Source: Nocardia camponoti (GTDB lineage Bacteria > Actinomycetota > Actinomycetes > Mycobacteriales > Mycobacteriaceae). From it: a stretch of DNA of 64,000 bases. Made by a program: the position numbers and the translations under genes. Under the pieces are notes generated by a model. That model worked only from the letters and a program-made list of their open reading frames with translations. It did not search any database and was not told where the DNA came from. Of the stretch, positions 49,442 to 57,429 are shown piece by piece; positions within the stretch are counted from its first letter, which is position 1; every line of letters begins with the position of its first letter. The stretch covers positions 26,688-90,687 of the forward strand of contig NZ_BMMW01000007.1 of assembly GCF_014646135.1 (NCBI RefSeq), read 5' to 3'.

Positions 49442-50494
49442 ATGACCACCACGCTCGGCACCGACCAGACCACCATCCTCGCTACCACCATCACCCGCCG
49501 ACTTGCCGACTCAGCCGACCTCTCCCCCGCCGCGAACCGAATTGCCGACGACCTGCTGGCGCTCGGCCACTGCGTCCCGACCAACGATTCGCTGATCCTG
49601 GGCGGCTCAATGGCCCGCGGCGAGCCGACCTGGATCCACCACAACGGCGGCCGGCTCCTCATCAGCGACCTGGACCTGCTCTACGTTCACTCCGGCCCCG
49701 AACCGGCCATGCCTATCGCGCAACTGCGGGCGATGGCCGAAAGACGTTTCCCGGCAGTCGATATCATGGTTCTGCCCGTGCACCAGTACCGCGTACTGGG
49801 CACCTCGCTGGGATACGACTTCAAGAACCTCGGCATCGACCTGACCGGACGTGGCTTGCCCGAGCACACACCCGTGCGCCTCGATGACCGCGACGCCTAC
49901 GAGATCCTGCTGTACTACGTGCAGGCCTACTACTGGCACCAGCTCAACGAAAAGTGGCTGGCCGGGCGCGACACCACTCAGTTCCACCTGCTCGTCAACC
50001 GCCTGTGCATGAAGGTCCTGCGCGCCACCGGGATGCTCGACGGTGCCTATGCCCACCACGATTTCGACGCCATGGCGCCACACCTGTCCGAGCAGATGCG
50101 CGCCGAACTGCGGTGGCGGGCCGACCCCACCCAGATGCCGATGGACCCAGGCAGGATCTGGCACTACCTCCATGATGCGTTCCGTCGCTTCGACTATGTC
50201 TTCGGAGGTCCCCGCCCGGACGCAGTGCGGCTGAGCCGCTACGCGGTCACCAGCAGCGGGCAGATCATCGCGCGCCACCAGCGCGTCGCCAACGAACTCG
50301 CGCGCGAAGTCGCCGCGACCTGGGCCTCCTGCCCTTCTCTCGGCGACCTCGCTACGGTGGAACGAGCACTCTGGTCCCGCGTCACTGGCTGGACCGGAAC
50401 CAAGCCCTCGCCCGGCCCCGCCGCCTACTTCGCAGCGCACCGGGCCGAGATCCATGACCACCTCCTCGCAATGAAAGTGCAGGTCGCTGCATGA
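49442..50494 (+). CDS. nucleotidyltransferase-fold protein
   Basis: A 350-aa protein beginning one base after the ThiC-like stop. The N-terminal part has a polymerase-beta-type nucleotidyltransferase site: LILGGSMARGEP near residue 55, then LLISDLDLLYV with the two aspartates about 20 residues later. The spacing is longer than in minimal family members. The remaining 230 residues are helical (YEILLYYVQAYYWHQLNEKW, FDAMAPHLSEQMRAELRW). It could activate a sugar phosphate or modify the locus's product with a nucleotide. It is translationally coupled to the epimerase gene (ATGA overlap). Confidence 0.72.
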   Translation: MTTTLGTDQTTILATTITRRLADSADLSPAANRIADDLLALGHCVPTNDSLILGGSMARGEPTWIHHNGGRLLISDLDLLYVHSGPEPAMPIAQLRAMAERRFPAVDIMVLPVHQYRVLGTSLGYDFKNLGIDLTGRGLPEHTPVRLDDRDAYEILLYYVQAYYWHQLNEKWLAGRDTTQFHLLVNRLCMKVLRATGMLDGAYAHHDFDAMAPHLSEQMRAELRWRADPTQMPMDPGRIWHYLHDAFRRFDYVFGGPRPDAVRLSRYAVTSSGQIIARHQRVANELAREVAATWASCPSLGDLATVERALWSRVTGWTGTKPSPGPAAYFAAHRAEIHDHLLAMKVQVAA

Positions 50495-51492
50495 AGATCC
50501 TCGTCACCGGTGGCGCCGGCTACGTCGGCGCCACCGTGACCCGGCTCCTGCTCGACGCCGGGCACCAGGTCGACGTTGTCGACGACCTCTCCCGAAACGA
50601 CGACCGCCAGATCCCCGTGGAAGCGAACTTCCACCAAGTGCGCGTACAGGACATCGCCCAGGTACTCACCCCCGGATCGGGATTCGACGCCGTGCTGCAC
50701 TTCGCCGGGCTCATCGCGGCAGGCGAGTCTATGACTCACCCACAATGGCACTGGGACAACAACACTCGTGCATCCCTCGCACTACTTGACGCCATACAAG
50801 CAGCGGCGGTCCCGCGCCTGGTGTTCTCCTCCACCGCAGCGGTATACGGCGAGCCCGAGGAAGTCCCCATCGTCGAAACGGCCGCTACGAACCCCGTGAA
50901 CACATACGGCGACACCAAGTTGGCCGTCGATCGGGCCATCGCCTCGATCACCCGCGCGAGCGAGCTCGGCGCGATCAGCCTCAGATACTTCAACGTCGCG
51001 GGAGCGCACACCTGCACTGACGGGTCGATGATCGGCGAACGCCACACGCCCGAAACCCACCTCATCCCACTTGCCCTTGACACAGCAGCCGGGCTCCGAG
51101 AGAAGTTCACGTTGTTCGGCGACGATTACCCGACCCCGGACGGCACTTGCGTCCGCGACTACATCCATGTCACCGATCTCGCACACGCTCACCTGCTCGC
51201 TATCGATGCGATCAACCCTGGCGAACACCAGATCTACAACATTGGCAACGGAATCGGATTCTCTAACAAGCAGGTCCTCGATGCGGTTCGCCAGGTCACC
51301 GGCGTCACGTTCGAAACTGAAACAGCACCTCGACGGCCCGGAGATCCCGCCGTCCTCTACGCATCCTCCGAACTCGCACAACGCGACCTCGGCTGGAAGC
51401 CAATGCGCCCCGACATCGAGGCCATTGTCGCCGATGCGTGGGCGTTCAACCAGCTCGGACGTCGTTCAGTGATGGGCCCCTCGTTGACCTGA
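50491..51492 (+). CDS. GalE-like UDP-sugar epimerase (extended SDR)
   Basis: A 333-aa extended short-chain dehydrogenase of the UDP-glucose 4-epimerase type. NAD-binding loop TGGAGYVGATV at residues 7-17, catalytic SSTAAVYG and YGDTK (YxxxK), then RYFNVAGAH and the sugar-nucleotide part (RDYIHVTDLAHAHLLAIDAI). Length and motifs match GalE. As last gene of the ThiC-like operon it suggests that a nucleotide-sugar is made or epimerised, so that the product may be glycosylated. No glycosyltransferase is recognised next to it. Confidence 0.87.
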   Translation: MKILVTGGAGYVGATVTRLLLDAGHQVDVVDDLSRNDDRQIPVEANFHQVRVQDIAQVLTPGSGFDAVLHFAGLIAAGESMTHPQWHWDNNTRASLALLDAIQAAAVPRLVFSSTAAVYGEPEEVPIVETAATNPVNTYGDTKLAVDRAIASITRASELGAISLRYFNVAGAHTCTDGSMIGERHTPETHLIPLALDTAAGLREKFTLFGDDYPTPDGTCVRDYIHVTDLAHAHLLAIDAINPGEHQIYNIGNGIGFSNKQVLDAVRQVTGVTFETETAPRRPGDPAVLYASSELAQRDLGWKPMRPDIEAIVADAWAFNQLGRRSVMGPSLT

Positions 51493-51740
51493 CCGAACTC
51501 GGCGTCGAGGAAACGAGATGCTGTTGCAGTACTTCGCCGAGCTGGACAACGATTCGGAGACCTGGACGTCGAAGACGTGGGGCGGGCTATCGCCAGCGTG
51601 ATGGCCCGCGCTCCTCCTAATCAAGCAATCCGGGAGCGGCCAGTTCCGGCGGCGGCCCGCCCCCTATCCCGGTGGCCGGACCGATCACCACCCAATCGGA
51701 CATCCTGCTCACGCGCGACCAGTCGATGCTGGGATAGGTT
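51493..51740. other. gap after the ThiC-like operon
   Basis: No convincing gene. A 27-codon frame (51518-51601, MLLQYFAELDNDSETWTSKT start) has acidic natural-looking composition and a possible ribosome site, but is too short to support. The rest is shadow sequence. Confidence 0.35.
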
Positions 51741-52028
51741 GTGGGCGTGGATGATCCGGGCTGGCTGACGCGCGGGATCGTCTGGGCCATGGTGGCGGCG
51801 GTAGCCGGTGTCGGGTGCGCGGCGATCACGCTGCTGGTAGTCGAGATGTGGCTGCCGTCGTGGGCGGCGCTCGCAGTCTCGCTGCTCGTGCTGGTCGCTG
51901 TCCATCGCGCGGTGGTGCGAGGTTTGCCGGTCATGTGGACTTGGACGATCGCCAAGCAAGTGGATCGCCGGCGTCGGCGTCTGCCGCGATCAGCGGTGCC
52001 TCCTGACCTGCGCCGCGCCGTCGACTAG
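51741..52028 (+). CDS. small membrane protein with two helices
   Basis: A 95-aa protein from GTG 51741 (or GTG 51747). Two transmembrane helices (IVWAMVAAVAGVGCAAITLLV, then AALAVSLLVLVAVHRAVVRG) are followed by a basic cytoplasmic tail. Single gene; no family recognised. Confidence 0.55.
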   Translation: MGVDDPGWLTRGIVWAMVAAVAGVGCAAITLLVVEMWLPSWAALAVSLLVLVAVHRAVVRGLPVMWTWTIAKQVDRRRRRLPRSAVPPDLRRAVD

Positions 52029-52101
52029 CGGCTCCCGAATACCCCTGCGCCACAACTTGGCCCATCGTCGGTGCTCGCCGCCCCATGTCACTGCGGGCCC
52101 G

Positions 52102-52401
52102 ATGCTGCTGGTCGCGGTGAATGCGGCCGTGACGCACGGTGGTATCTGGTTTCATGTGCCAGTGCAATCCGAATCCGATGATGACGGCCCCGTCGACTAC
52201 AGCGAACTCGACCCTCCGTGCCACCACTGGGATGACCAGGTGGGCACGGTAATGGCGGGTGCGCCCGGCATCGCCCCTATGTCGGCGGTCTCGACCTGCG
52301 CGGCGTGCATCGTTCGATCCCAAGGGTACGTCCAGCTGAAAACCGGCATCCCCGCTGGCCCCTTCGTCCCCCATCAGCCGCACACCCCAGATCGGGCTTA
52401 A
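52102..52401 (+). CDS. small hypothetical protein with Cys/His residues
   Basis: A 99-aa protein from ATG 52102. It starts with a beta-like stretch (LLVAVNAAVTHGGIWFHVPV) followed by an acidic segment, CHHW and CAAC. The composition is acceptable, but no family or good ribosome site is seen, so it may be spurious. Confidence 0.4.
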   Translation: MLLVAVNAAVTHGGIWFHVPVQSESDDDGPVDYSELDPPCHHWDDQVGTVMAGAPGIAPMSAVSTCAACIVRSQGYVQLKTGIPAGPFVPHQPHTPDRA

Positions 52402-52478
52402 CCCGCCCTGCACTCGTAGACGTCGGCGACGACTACACCCACCACGACATCGACCGATCCCCCCGGTTTCTAACGAGA

Positions 52479-52516
52479 ACTGGTAAAACTCTTTACCGGT
52501 CAAAGATTTTACCGGT
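52479..52516. promoter_or_regulatory. three-copy TTTACCGGT operator
   Basis: TTTACCGGT occurs at 52492-52500 and 52508-52516, and the inverted near-copy ACTGGTAAA at 52479-52487. The cluster ends 12 bases before the ATG at 52529. Its symmetry and position suggest binding by the HTH protein encoded there or by another regulator, covering the promoter of a multi-gene unit. Confidence 0.6.
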
Positions 52517-52528
52517 ACGCTGTCCGGC

Positions 52529-53062
52529 ATGGTGACCGACGAGGACGAACGCCGCGAACTGGCACTGTCCCAGCTCGACAGCGTTGTCGAGCGCCGGATG
52601 CGCGTCGACGACGAGCTGCTCGACGCGATGGCGTATGCGCTGGAATGCAAGGCGACCCGCAACGAGGTCGCCCGCCGCGTCCCGGTGCTCTCCCGGCCCA
52701 CAGTGCTCTCGGTGCTGAACCTGATCGACCTCAAAGACGAGGTCAACCGGGCGCTCGCCGAGGCCGGGATTCCGGTGCCCACTTCCGATGGCACCGAAGC
52801 GGTCTGGCTCTTCATCGTCAGCAAGCCCCGGCGTGGACTCACCATCCAGCACGACTCGAACACCCTCGAAGACGGCGGCGAACCGGGGTCTCCTGGACGT
52901 AGAGCGGCGGCCGAGCGCGTCGCGGGCAAGGTCGTGCCGGTGCTCTACGACGCCGGATTCGAGCTGGCCGCAGGAAAGTTGCGACTCACCCGAGATGACG
53001 CGGCGACCGCGTTCGGCGACCCGGAATCGACGCTGTGGGTGCTTCCAGCCCAGAAGGCGTGA
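52529..53062 (+). CDS. HTH-containing hypothetical protein
   Basis: A 177-aa protein. Residues 20-70 look like a helix-turn-helix (DDELLDAMAYALECKATRNEVARRVPVLSRPTVLSVLN). The remaining part has alternating strands and helices (AVWLFIVSKPRRGLTIQHDS, KVVPVLYDAGFELAAGKLRL). The TTTACCGGT operator lies just upstream, suggesting autoregulation. First gene of a run of five co-directional small genes (to 54664). Family unknown. Confidence 0.6.
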   Translation: MVTDEDERRELALSQLDSVVERRMRVDDELLDAMAYALECKATRNEVARRVPVLSRPTVLSVLNLIDLKDEVNRALAEAGIPVPTSDGTEAVWLFIVSKPRRGLTIQHDSNTLEDGGEPGSPGRRAAAERVAGKVVPVLYDAGFELAAGKLRLTRDDAATAFGDPESTLWVLPAQKA

Positions 53063-53110
53063 CCGAACTCCATCACTACCCGACAATCTGACTACGAAGG
53101 GGGCACCACG

Positions 53111-53581
53111 ATGCCCAAGAAGACGACCGTCGATCGAGTCAAAGTGGTCCGCGAGATGTGGCCCAACGACGATTTCAACGCCTTGCTCGACTCCGACGAC
53201 CTCGCCACCGCCGCGGCGGCGGTGCGCGAGATCATGCAAAGCCTGGCCACCGCGACCTGCGTCGGCCGGTCGCGAGAGAACTCGCTGCCCTACGCCGGTG
53301 ACGGCTACGACCTGATCGGCGGCCTCGCCTCAGCAACCCTGTCGGAGCAGGAATTGCTCACCAACCTCGAGGCCTGGGCCAACAACCTCGCCACCGACGC
53401 GACCCTGCGCCATGCCGACCACCGCGGGGAGACCGCCGAGGTCAGCCGCGCCCACGCCTCCACCACCGCCTACGAACTCAGCGAATCACTGCGTGCCGCA
53501 GCGCAGCACCTCGCCGAAGCCACGGCCGCGCTGCGCACCGCCCATACCAAGATCAGCCCGCTCTACCAGGACGAAGACTAG
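53111..53581 (+). CDS. helical hypothetical protein
   Basis: A 156-aa acidic, helical protein (DDLATAAAAVREIMQSLATA, EQELLTNLEAWANNLATDAT, LSESLRAAAQHLAEATAALRTAH). ATG 53111 after GAAGGGGGC. Second gene of the 52529-54664 unit. The pattern resembles small proteins of phage or plasmid accessory operons; function unknown. Confidence 0.55.
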   Translation: MPKKTTVDRVKVVREMWPNDDFNALLDSDDLATAAAAVREIMQSLATATCVGRSRENSLPYAGDGYDLIGGLASATLSEQELLTNLEAWANNLATDATLRHADHRGETAEVSRAHASTTAYELSESLRAAAQHLAEATAALRTAHTKISPLYQDED

Positions 53582-53589
53582 GAGTCCCC

Positions 53590-54075
53590 GTGACCACCCA
53601 CACCGCCGAGGAAGTCGCCGCGCTGCTGGAAGCCGGTGCCCGTGCATCGGATTCGCCTTTCCAGCAGGCTGCGATCCACCTGCTCACCTACACCGATCTA
53701 CCAGGTAGGGCCGATCTGCAGCCCTACCTGGACATCGAGGACGTCGATCTCAACGGCCAGTCCGTGCCCGCCGCGTGGATCCGCGACTGGCACGGCATCG
53801 GAAAGCTCAAGGGTCTGGGGCACCTGCACGGCGGCGCGGAGCGACTCGTGCGCCTGGCCGCCAGCATGGCCCACGGGGAACCGGTCGACCTGTCCGCGAC
53901 GCTGAGCGGGCTCGGCCACGCCCACGCCCGTCGCGTCCTGGAAGCCGTCGCGATCTGCAGTGGTGCCGACGAGTTCTACGAGATCACCGAAACACCTGCG
54001 CTGCAACGCAACAACAGTTTCCTCGCCGCTCTGCTCGGCGAGACCAGCCCCACCGGAGAAGGACGATCCGAATGA
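53590..54075 (+). CDS. helical hypothetical protein
   Basis: A 161-aa protein from GTG 53590, 8 bases after the preceding stop. Globular helical composition (EEVAALLEAGARASDSPFQQ, AAIHLLTYTDLPGRADLQPY, AAWIRDWHGIGKLKGLGHLHG, HARRVLEAVAICSGADEFYE). No known motif. It overlaps the next ATG by four bases (ATGA). Confidence 0.55.
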   Translation: MTTHTAEEVAALLEAGARASDSPFQQAAIHLLTYTDLPGRADLQPYLDIEDVDLNGQSVPAAWIRDWHGIGKLKGLGHLHGGAERLVRLAASMAHGEPVDLSATLSGLGHAHARRVLEAVAICSGADEFYEITETPALQRNNSFLAALLGETSPTGEGRSE

Positions 54076-54320
54076 CCACGCTGCCAACTCAGGAAGTGAT
54101 CTTCCTCAACGCCGCCGATGCCGCCGACTGCGCCGCGCTCGCACTGTCCGACGTCCGCGACTGGCTGAACTCGGACTGGTCCGACAGCAAGCCGCTGACC
54201 GACGAAGCCGCCGATGCTCGCGCGGCGGTCCGAAAGCGGCTCGAATCCATCAAGGACGAAATCCGCGAGCTGGAACAGCAGCTGCGGAGTGGAGCAACCA
54301 GCCTGCGCAACCGACGGTGA
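54072..54320 (+). CDS. small hypothetical protein with C-terminal coiled coil
   Basis: An 82-aa protein starting in an ATGA overlap. The C-terminal half is a coiled coil (VRKRLESIKDEIRELEQQLR). Translational coupling to the 53590 gene suggests that both act together. Confidence 0.55.
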   Translation: MTTLPTQEVIFLNAADAADCAALALSDVRDWLNSDWSDSKPLTDEAADARAAVRKRLESIKDEIRELEQQLRSGATSLRNRR

Positions 54321-54337
54321 ACAGGGGAAACTGAATC

Positions 54338-54664
54338 ATGGCGATCGACTGGGACCAGTTCTACCCGCCGAGTGAGGAGAAGCGCGATCAGAAGCGCCGC
54401 GACCTCCTCGCACGGGCCCGCACCATCAAGAGCAAGGGGTGGGACGACTACCAATACGTGTGGAGCACCGGCGAAACCGTCGGGGTTGCCCTGCTGCTCA
54501 ATGATGACGCTGTCTTGGCTGAGATGGGCGAGACCCAGCGCGATGTGCTGAGCCGCTGGGCCTACGACCTCTTCGGCCAGAAAGACGGCTCTGCCGACGA
54601 AGCAGCCGACTTCGCACGAACCGCAGACTGGTTCGCGAACGCGCGCGCAGGACTCGCCAGCTGA
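54338..54664 (+). CDS. small hypothetical protein
   Basis: A 108-aa acidic protein from ATG 54338 (AGGGGAA upstream). Aromatic residues and helices (AIDWDQFYPPSEEKRDQKRRD, WDDYQYVWSTGETVGVALLL, RDVLSRWAYDLFGQ). Last gene of the unit starting at 52529. It converges with the SOS-controlled gene at 54693. No family. Confidence 0.55.
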   Translation: MAIDWDQFYPPSEEKRDQKRRDLLARARTIKSKGWDDYQYVWSTGETVGVALLLNDDAVLAEMGETQRDVLSRWAYDLFGQKDGSADEAADFARTADWFANARAGLAS

Positions 54665-54692
54665 TTCATCGTTTTCTCGACACCGGGCCGGC

Positions 54693-55130
54693 CTACGTCG
54701 TCGGGCGGGAACCGTCGTGGCGGGGCCGCAGCGCGTAGGCCGGGACGAGCTGATCGGTCAAGGTCAGGGGTACGCGGCGGCCGTCGGCATAGGTGATCGA
54801 GTAGGTGACGCGCCCCATCCACCAGCCGTCGACGCTGGGCACCCAATGGCTCAACCACCCCGGACGCTCGCCGCGCATGTCCAAGCCTGCCCCGTTGACG
54901 TGGCAGGGTGTGCCCGGATCCCGGATCAGCACCGCATCCAGACGCACCCACACCGGCCTCGGCGGACGCACGACAGTTCGGGCGAAATGCCCTGTGGAGT
55001 TCGGATACAGCAGCTCCGACCCGGTGCCCTCAGTCCGGGGCGCCGCAGGATCGACTCGCCGGGGCCCGTCGGCCGTCGGCGTCGCGGCTTGTCGGTCTAT
55101 CGGATCGCCACCTTCCGACCTCGAACGCAT
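54693..55130 (-). CDS. SOS-controlled hypothetical protein, divergent from DNA ligase
   Basis: A 145-aa protein whose ATG (55130-55128) lies inside the LexA box, exactly as in the imuA-like gene; both proteins start MRS. The first 60 residues are polar. The rest is beta-rich and looks conserved (PRPVWVRLDAVLIRDPGTPC, WLSHWVPSVDGWWMGRVTYS, YADGRRVPLTLTDQLVPAYA). I do not recognise the family. Its regulation implies a role in damage response or in handling ssDNA during transfer. Confidence 0.62.
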   Translation of the reverse strand: MRSRSEGGDPIDRQAATPTADGPRRVDPAAPRTEGTGSELLYPNSTGHFARTVVRPPRPVWVRLDAVLIRDPGTPCHVNGAGLDMRGERPGWLSHWVPSVDGWWMGRVTYSITYADGRRVPLTLTDQLVPAYALRPRHDGSRPTT

Positions 55131-55136
55131 GTTCGA
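55121..55136. promoter_or_regulatory. perfect LexA (SOS) box between divergent hypothetical and ligase genes
   Basis: TCGAACGCATGTTCGA, a perfect SOS box and the exact reverse complement of the box at 43628-43643. It overlaps the start codon of the minus-strand gene and lies 69 bases upstream of the DNA ligase start, so LexA could control both. Coordinates could be off by one base. Confidence 0.85.
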
Positions 55137-55205
55137 TAGAATACCGCACGGTTCATTCGCCGTGCCGCGCCACTTCTCAGCGTTTGCCATAAGTACGCTC
55201 AGAGA

Positions 55206-56171
55206 ATGGTGCGAATCCCTGCGCCGATGCTGGCGTCCCCGGGAACTCTGCCTTCTGCGTCCTCCATCTGGGCATTTGAGATGAAGTGGGACGGACAGCG
55301 GGCGATAGCGCGCTGCGACGAGACAGGTTGCCGCTTGTGGAGCCGGAATCTGCATGAGGCCACCGACTCCTACCCCGATCTAGCTGCGCCTCTGGCGGAG
55401 GCCACTGCAGCTCTCGGTGACGGGCTGTTGCTCGACGGCGAGATCGTCGCCCCCGATCCTGACACGGGGGCGCCCTCGTTCGCGCGTTTACAGCGCCGCA
55501 TGCACGCGCGCCCCACCCGGGCGCTGCTCGATGAGATCCGCGTCGAGTTAGTCGTTTTCGACCTTCTCGCTGTGGACGGGGTCTCGACGATGGATCAGCC
55601 CTACTTGGCGCGCCGCGAGCTTCTCGACCGGCTCGCGGTCGAGCGTGGCCGGATCCGGGTACCGCCGTTCTGGATCGATTTCGATCCTTCCCATCTGCTG
55701 GACGCCGCGGAGCAGGCCGGTCTCGAAGGGGTCGTCGCCAAGCGCACCGATTCGGTGTACCGGCCGGGCACGCGCACCAGGACATGGATCAAGGCACCGA
55801 TTCGCCGCAGCGCGGAGGGGATTGTTGCCGCCTGGATCGAGGGCACCGGCGCGCACTCCGGCACCGTCAGATCGCTGGTGCTCGCCGCATACGACGGTCC
55901 CGATCTGCGCTACATCGGCGGAGTCGGCACCGGTTTCACCGCCGCAGACCGACGAGCACTCCGAGATCGGTTCGACGAGATCGCCCAGCCGACCAGCATG
56001 ATGGTCGGTGCACCGCGCTCGGTGATGACGATAGCGCGGACCGTCGAGCCGATTTACGTCGTGGACGTGGAGTACAGGGAGCTGACCGGCGACGGCTCCC
56101 TACGTCACCCGTCCTATCGCGGACTCCGACCAGATCGTTCCGCCCTCGACATCACCGTCCCGACACGATGA
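55206..56171 (+). CDS. ATP-dependent DNA ligase (LigC/LigD-like)
   Basis: A 321-aa ligase that should seal DNA nicks with ATP. Nucleotidyltransferase motifs in order: I MKWDGQRA with the adenylated lysine at residue 27, Ia SRN, III LLDGEIVA, IIIa VFDLLAVDG, IV EGVVAKR and V WIKAP. An OB-fold domain follows (YIGGVGTGFTAADRRALRDR, VVDVEYRELTGDGSLRHPSY). Length and motifs match the small actinobacterial LigC or the ligase domain of LigD. A LexA box 70 bases upstream suggests damage induction, fitting repair of incoming or broken DNA. Its stop overlaps the next ATG. Confidence 0.88.
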   Translation: MVRIPAPMLASPGTLPSASSIWAFEMKWDGQRAIARCDETGCRLWSRNLHEATDSYPDLAAPLAEATAALGDGLLLDGEIVAPDPDTGAPSFARLQRRMHARPTRALLDEIRVELVVFDLLAVDGVSTMDQPYLARRELLDRLAVERGRIRVPPFWIDFDPSHLLDAAEQAGLEGVVAKRTDSVYRPGTRTRTWIKAPIRRSAEGIVAAWIEGTGAHSGTVRSLVLAAYDGPDLRYIGGVGTGFTAADRRALRDRFDEIAQPTSMMVGAPRSVMTIARTVEPIYVVDVEYRELTGDGSLRHPSYRGLRPDRSALDITVPTR

Positions 56172-57382
56172 TCTCACCGACCCCCTCCCCCATCCCCGGC
56201 ATCGTCTCCTGGCCCGTGCTGTTTCTGCTCACCCTCGTCACGATCGGCCGCTGGTGGCTGCTACGCGAACGTGACGTCGACCGCCTCGTCAATCGTGCGA
56301 TCACCGCGGCGCTGGTCGGGCTCCTCCTGCGAGAAACGTGGGTCCAGTACCTCCTTGTGCTGGCTCTTCCTATCCCAGACAGGGACGTGATCCAGCTCGC
56401 CAACCAGGGCGTGTTGGCCGCGATCGTGCTGTGCGTGGCATGCATTTACGGTCTGGCGCAGCTGTGGGCCGGTGCCGACCCCGAGGGAACGTGGCGTCGG
56501 CAGCGTGCCTATGACGCTGGTGCCCTGGTCGCGGGCGCGATCATCCTGATCGCCGGAACGCCAGCACGAAATGCAGGTCAACTGATCGACCAGACTCTCG
56601 GCTGGCCGGCGGTCGTGGCGTGGATCGCGTTCTACATCCCGCTCGCCGCTACCGCATGGCTCGTCGGGAAAACCAGCATCCACGAACTACGGCACCCCGA
56701 CGCCGCCACCACCTGGCGCGAACGCATGGTCATCGCCGGAGTACTCGGTATCGCCCTCGTCGCCGGGATCGACTCGATCGCCAACCCGACCCTGACGATA
56801 GTCGCGGTGCTCGGTGACCATCCCGCTCTTGATCCCGACATGGGCTACAAGACCTGGACCTTCTTCATCGACGCAGTGTGGGGCGGCACCGTAATCGCGG
56901 TTCCGCTCATCAGCGCGGTGCTCATCCAGACGGGCTGGGACCGCGCCGGGCGATATTGCCGCCGACTCGAGCCGCTGTGGCGTGACCTCACCGCCGCCGT
57001 GCCCGAGATCGTCCTCACCACACCACGCAACAGCAACGGGCGGACCGTCCCGGCCACCCGGCTCTATCGGATGACCGTCGAAATCCGCGACGCGGTACTC
57101 AACCTCCAGCGCTACGCCGCCGACACCCCTCCTGAGCTCGGAGACCGCGACGCCCGAACCTTCGCTCATCACCTCGCCGCTCTGATCGACGCGAAAGCGG
57201 CGGGTGCCGTCCCCTTTCGTTCTCCATCGCCGGGGACTTCGGTGCAGCCACGAGCTCGCGACCTCACCGCCGAACTTCAGCTGCTGCTCGACCTCGCCAA
57301 GGCATGGCCGCCCTCGACCCGCTACCCAGACCACCAGCCTGCCGATACGGCCCTTGGCCGCATCGGAGCCCCAGGGAAATAG
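56168..57382 (+). CDS. MAB_1171c/DUF6545-like membrane protein
   Basis: A 404-aa protein with seven or so transmembrane helices in residues 10-270 (SWPVLFLLTLVTIGRWWLL, GVLAAIVLCVACIYGLAQLW, ERMVIAGVLGIALVAGIDSI). A cytoplasmic C-terminal part with the typical LEPLWRDLTAAVPEI and RLYRMTVEIRDAVLNLQRYA follows. These features match the MAB_1171c putative transporter family, usually found next to XRE regulators in actinobacteria and of unknown function. Its ATG overlaps the ligase stop (ATGA), an unexpected neighbour that would place it under the same LexA control. Confidence 0.75.
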   Translation: MISPTPSPIPGIVSWPVLFLLTLVTIGRWWLLRERDVDRLVNRAITAALVGLLLRETWVQYLLVLALPIPDRDVIQLANQGVLAAIVLCVACIYGLAQLWAGADPEGTWRRQRAYDAGALVAGAIILIAGTPARNAGQLIDQTLGWPAVVAWIAFYIPLAATAWLVGKTSIHELRHPDAATTWRERMVIAGVLGIALVAGIDSIANPTLTIVAVLGDHPALDPDMGYKTWTFFIDAVWGGTVIAVPLISAVLIQTGWDRAGRYCRRLEPLWRDLTAAVPEIVLTTPRNSNGRTVPATRLYRMTVEIRDAVLNLQRYAADTPPELGDRDARTFAHHLAALIDAKAAGAVPFRSPSPGTSVQPRARDLTAELQLLLDLAKAWPPSTRYPDHQPADTALGRIGAPGK

Positions 57383-57429
57383 CCACAGCCAGTGGGTGCC
57401 CCTGGCCGAATCGTCGGCGGTTGGACACG

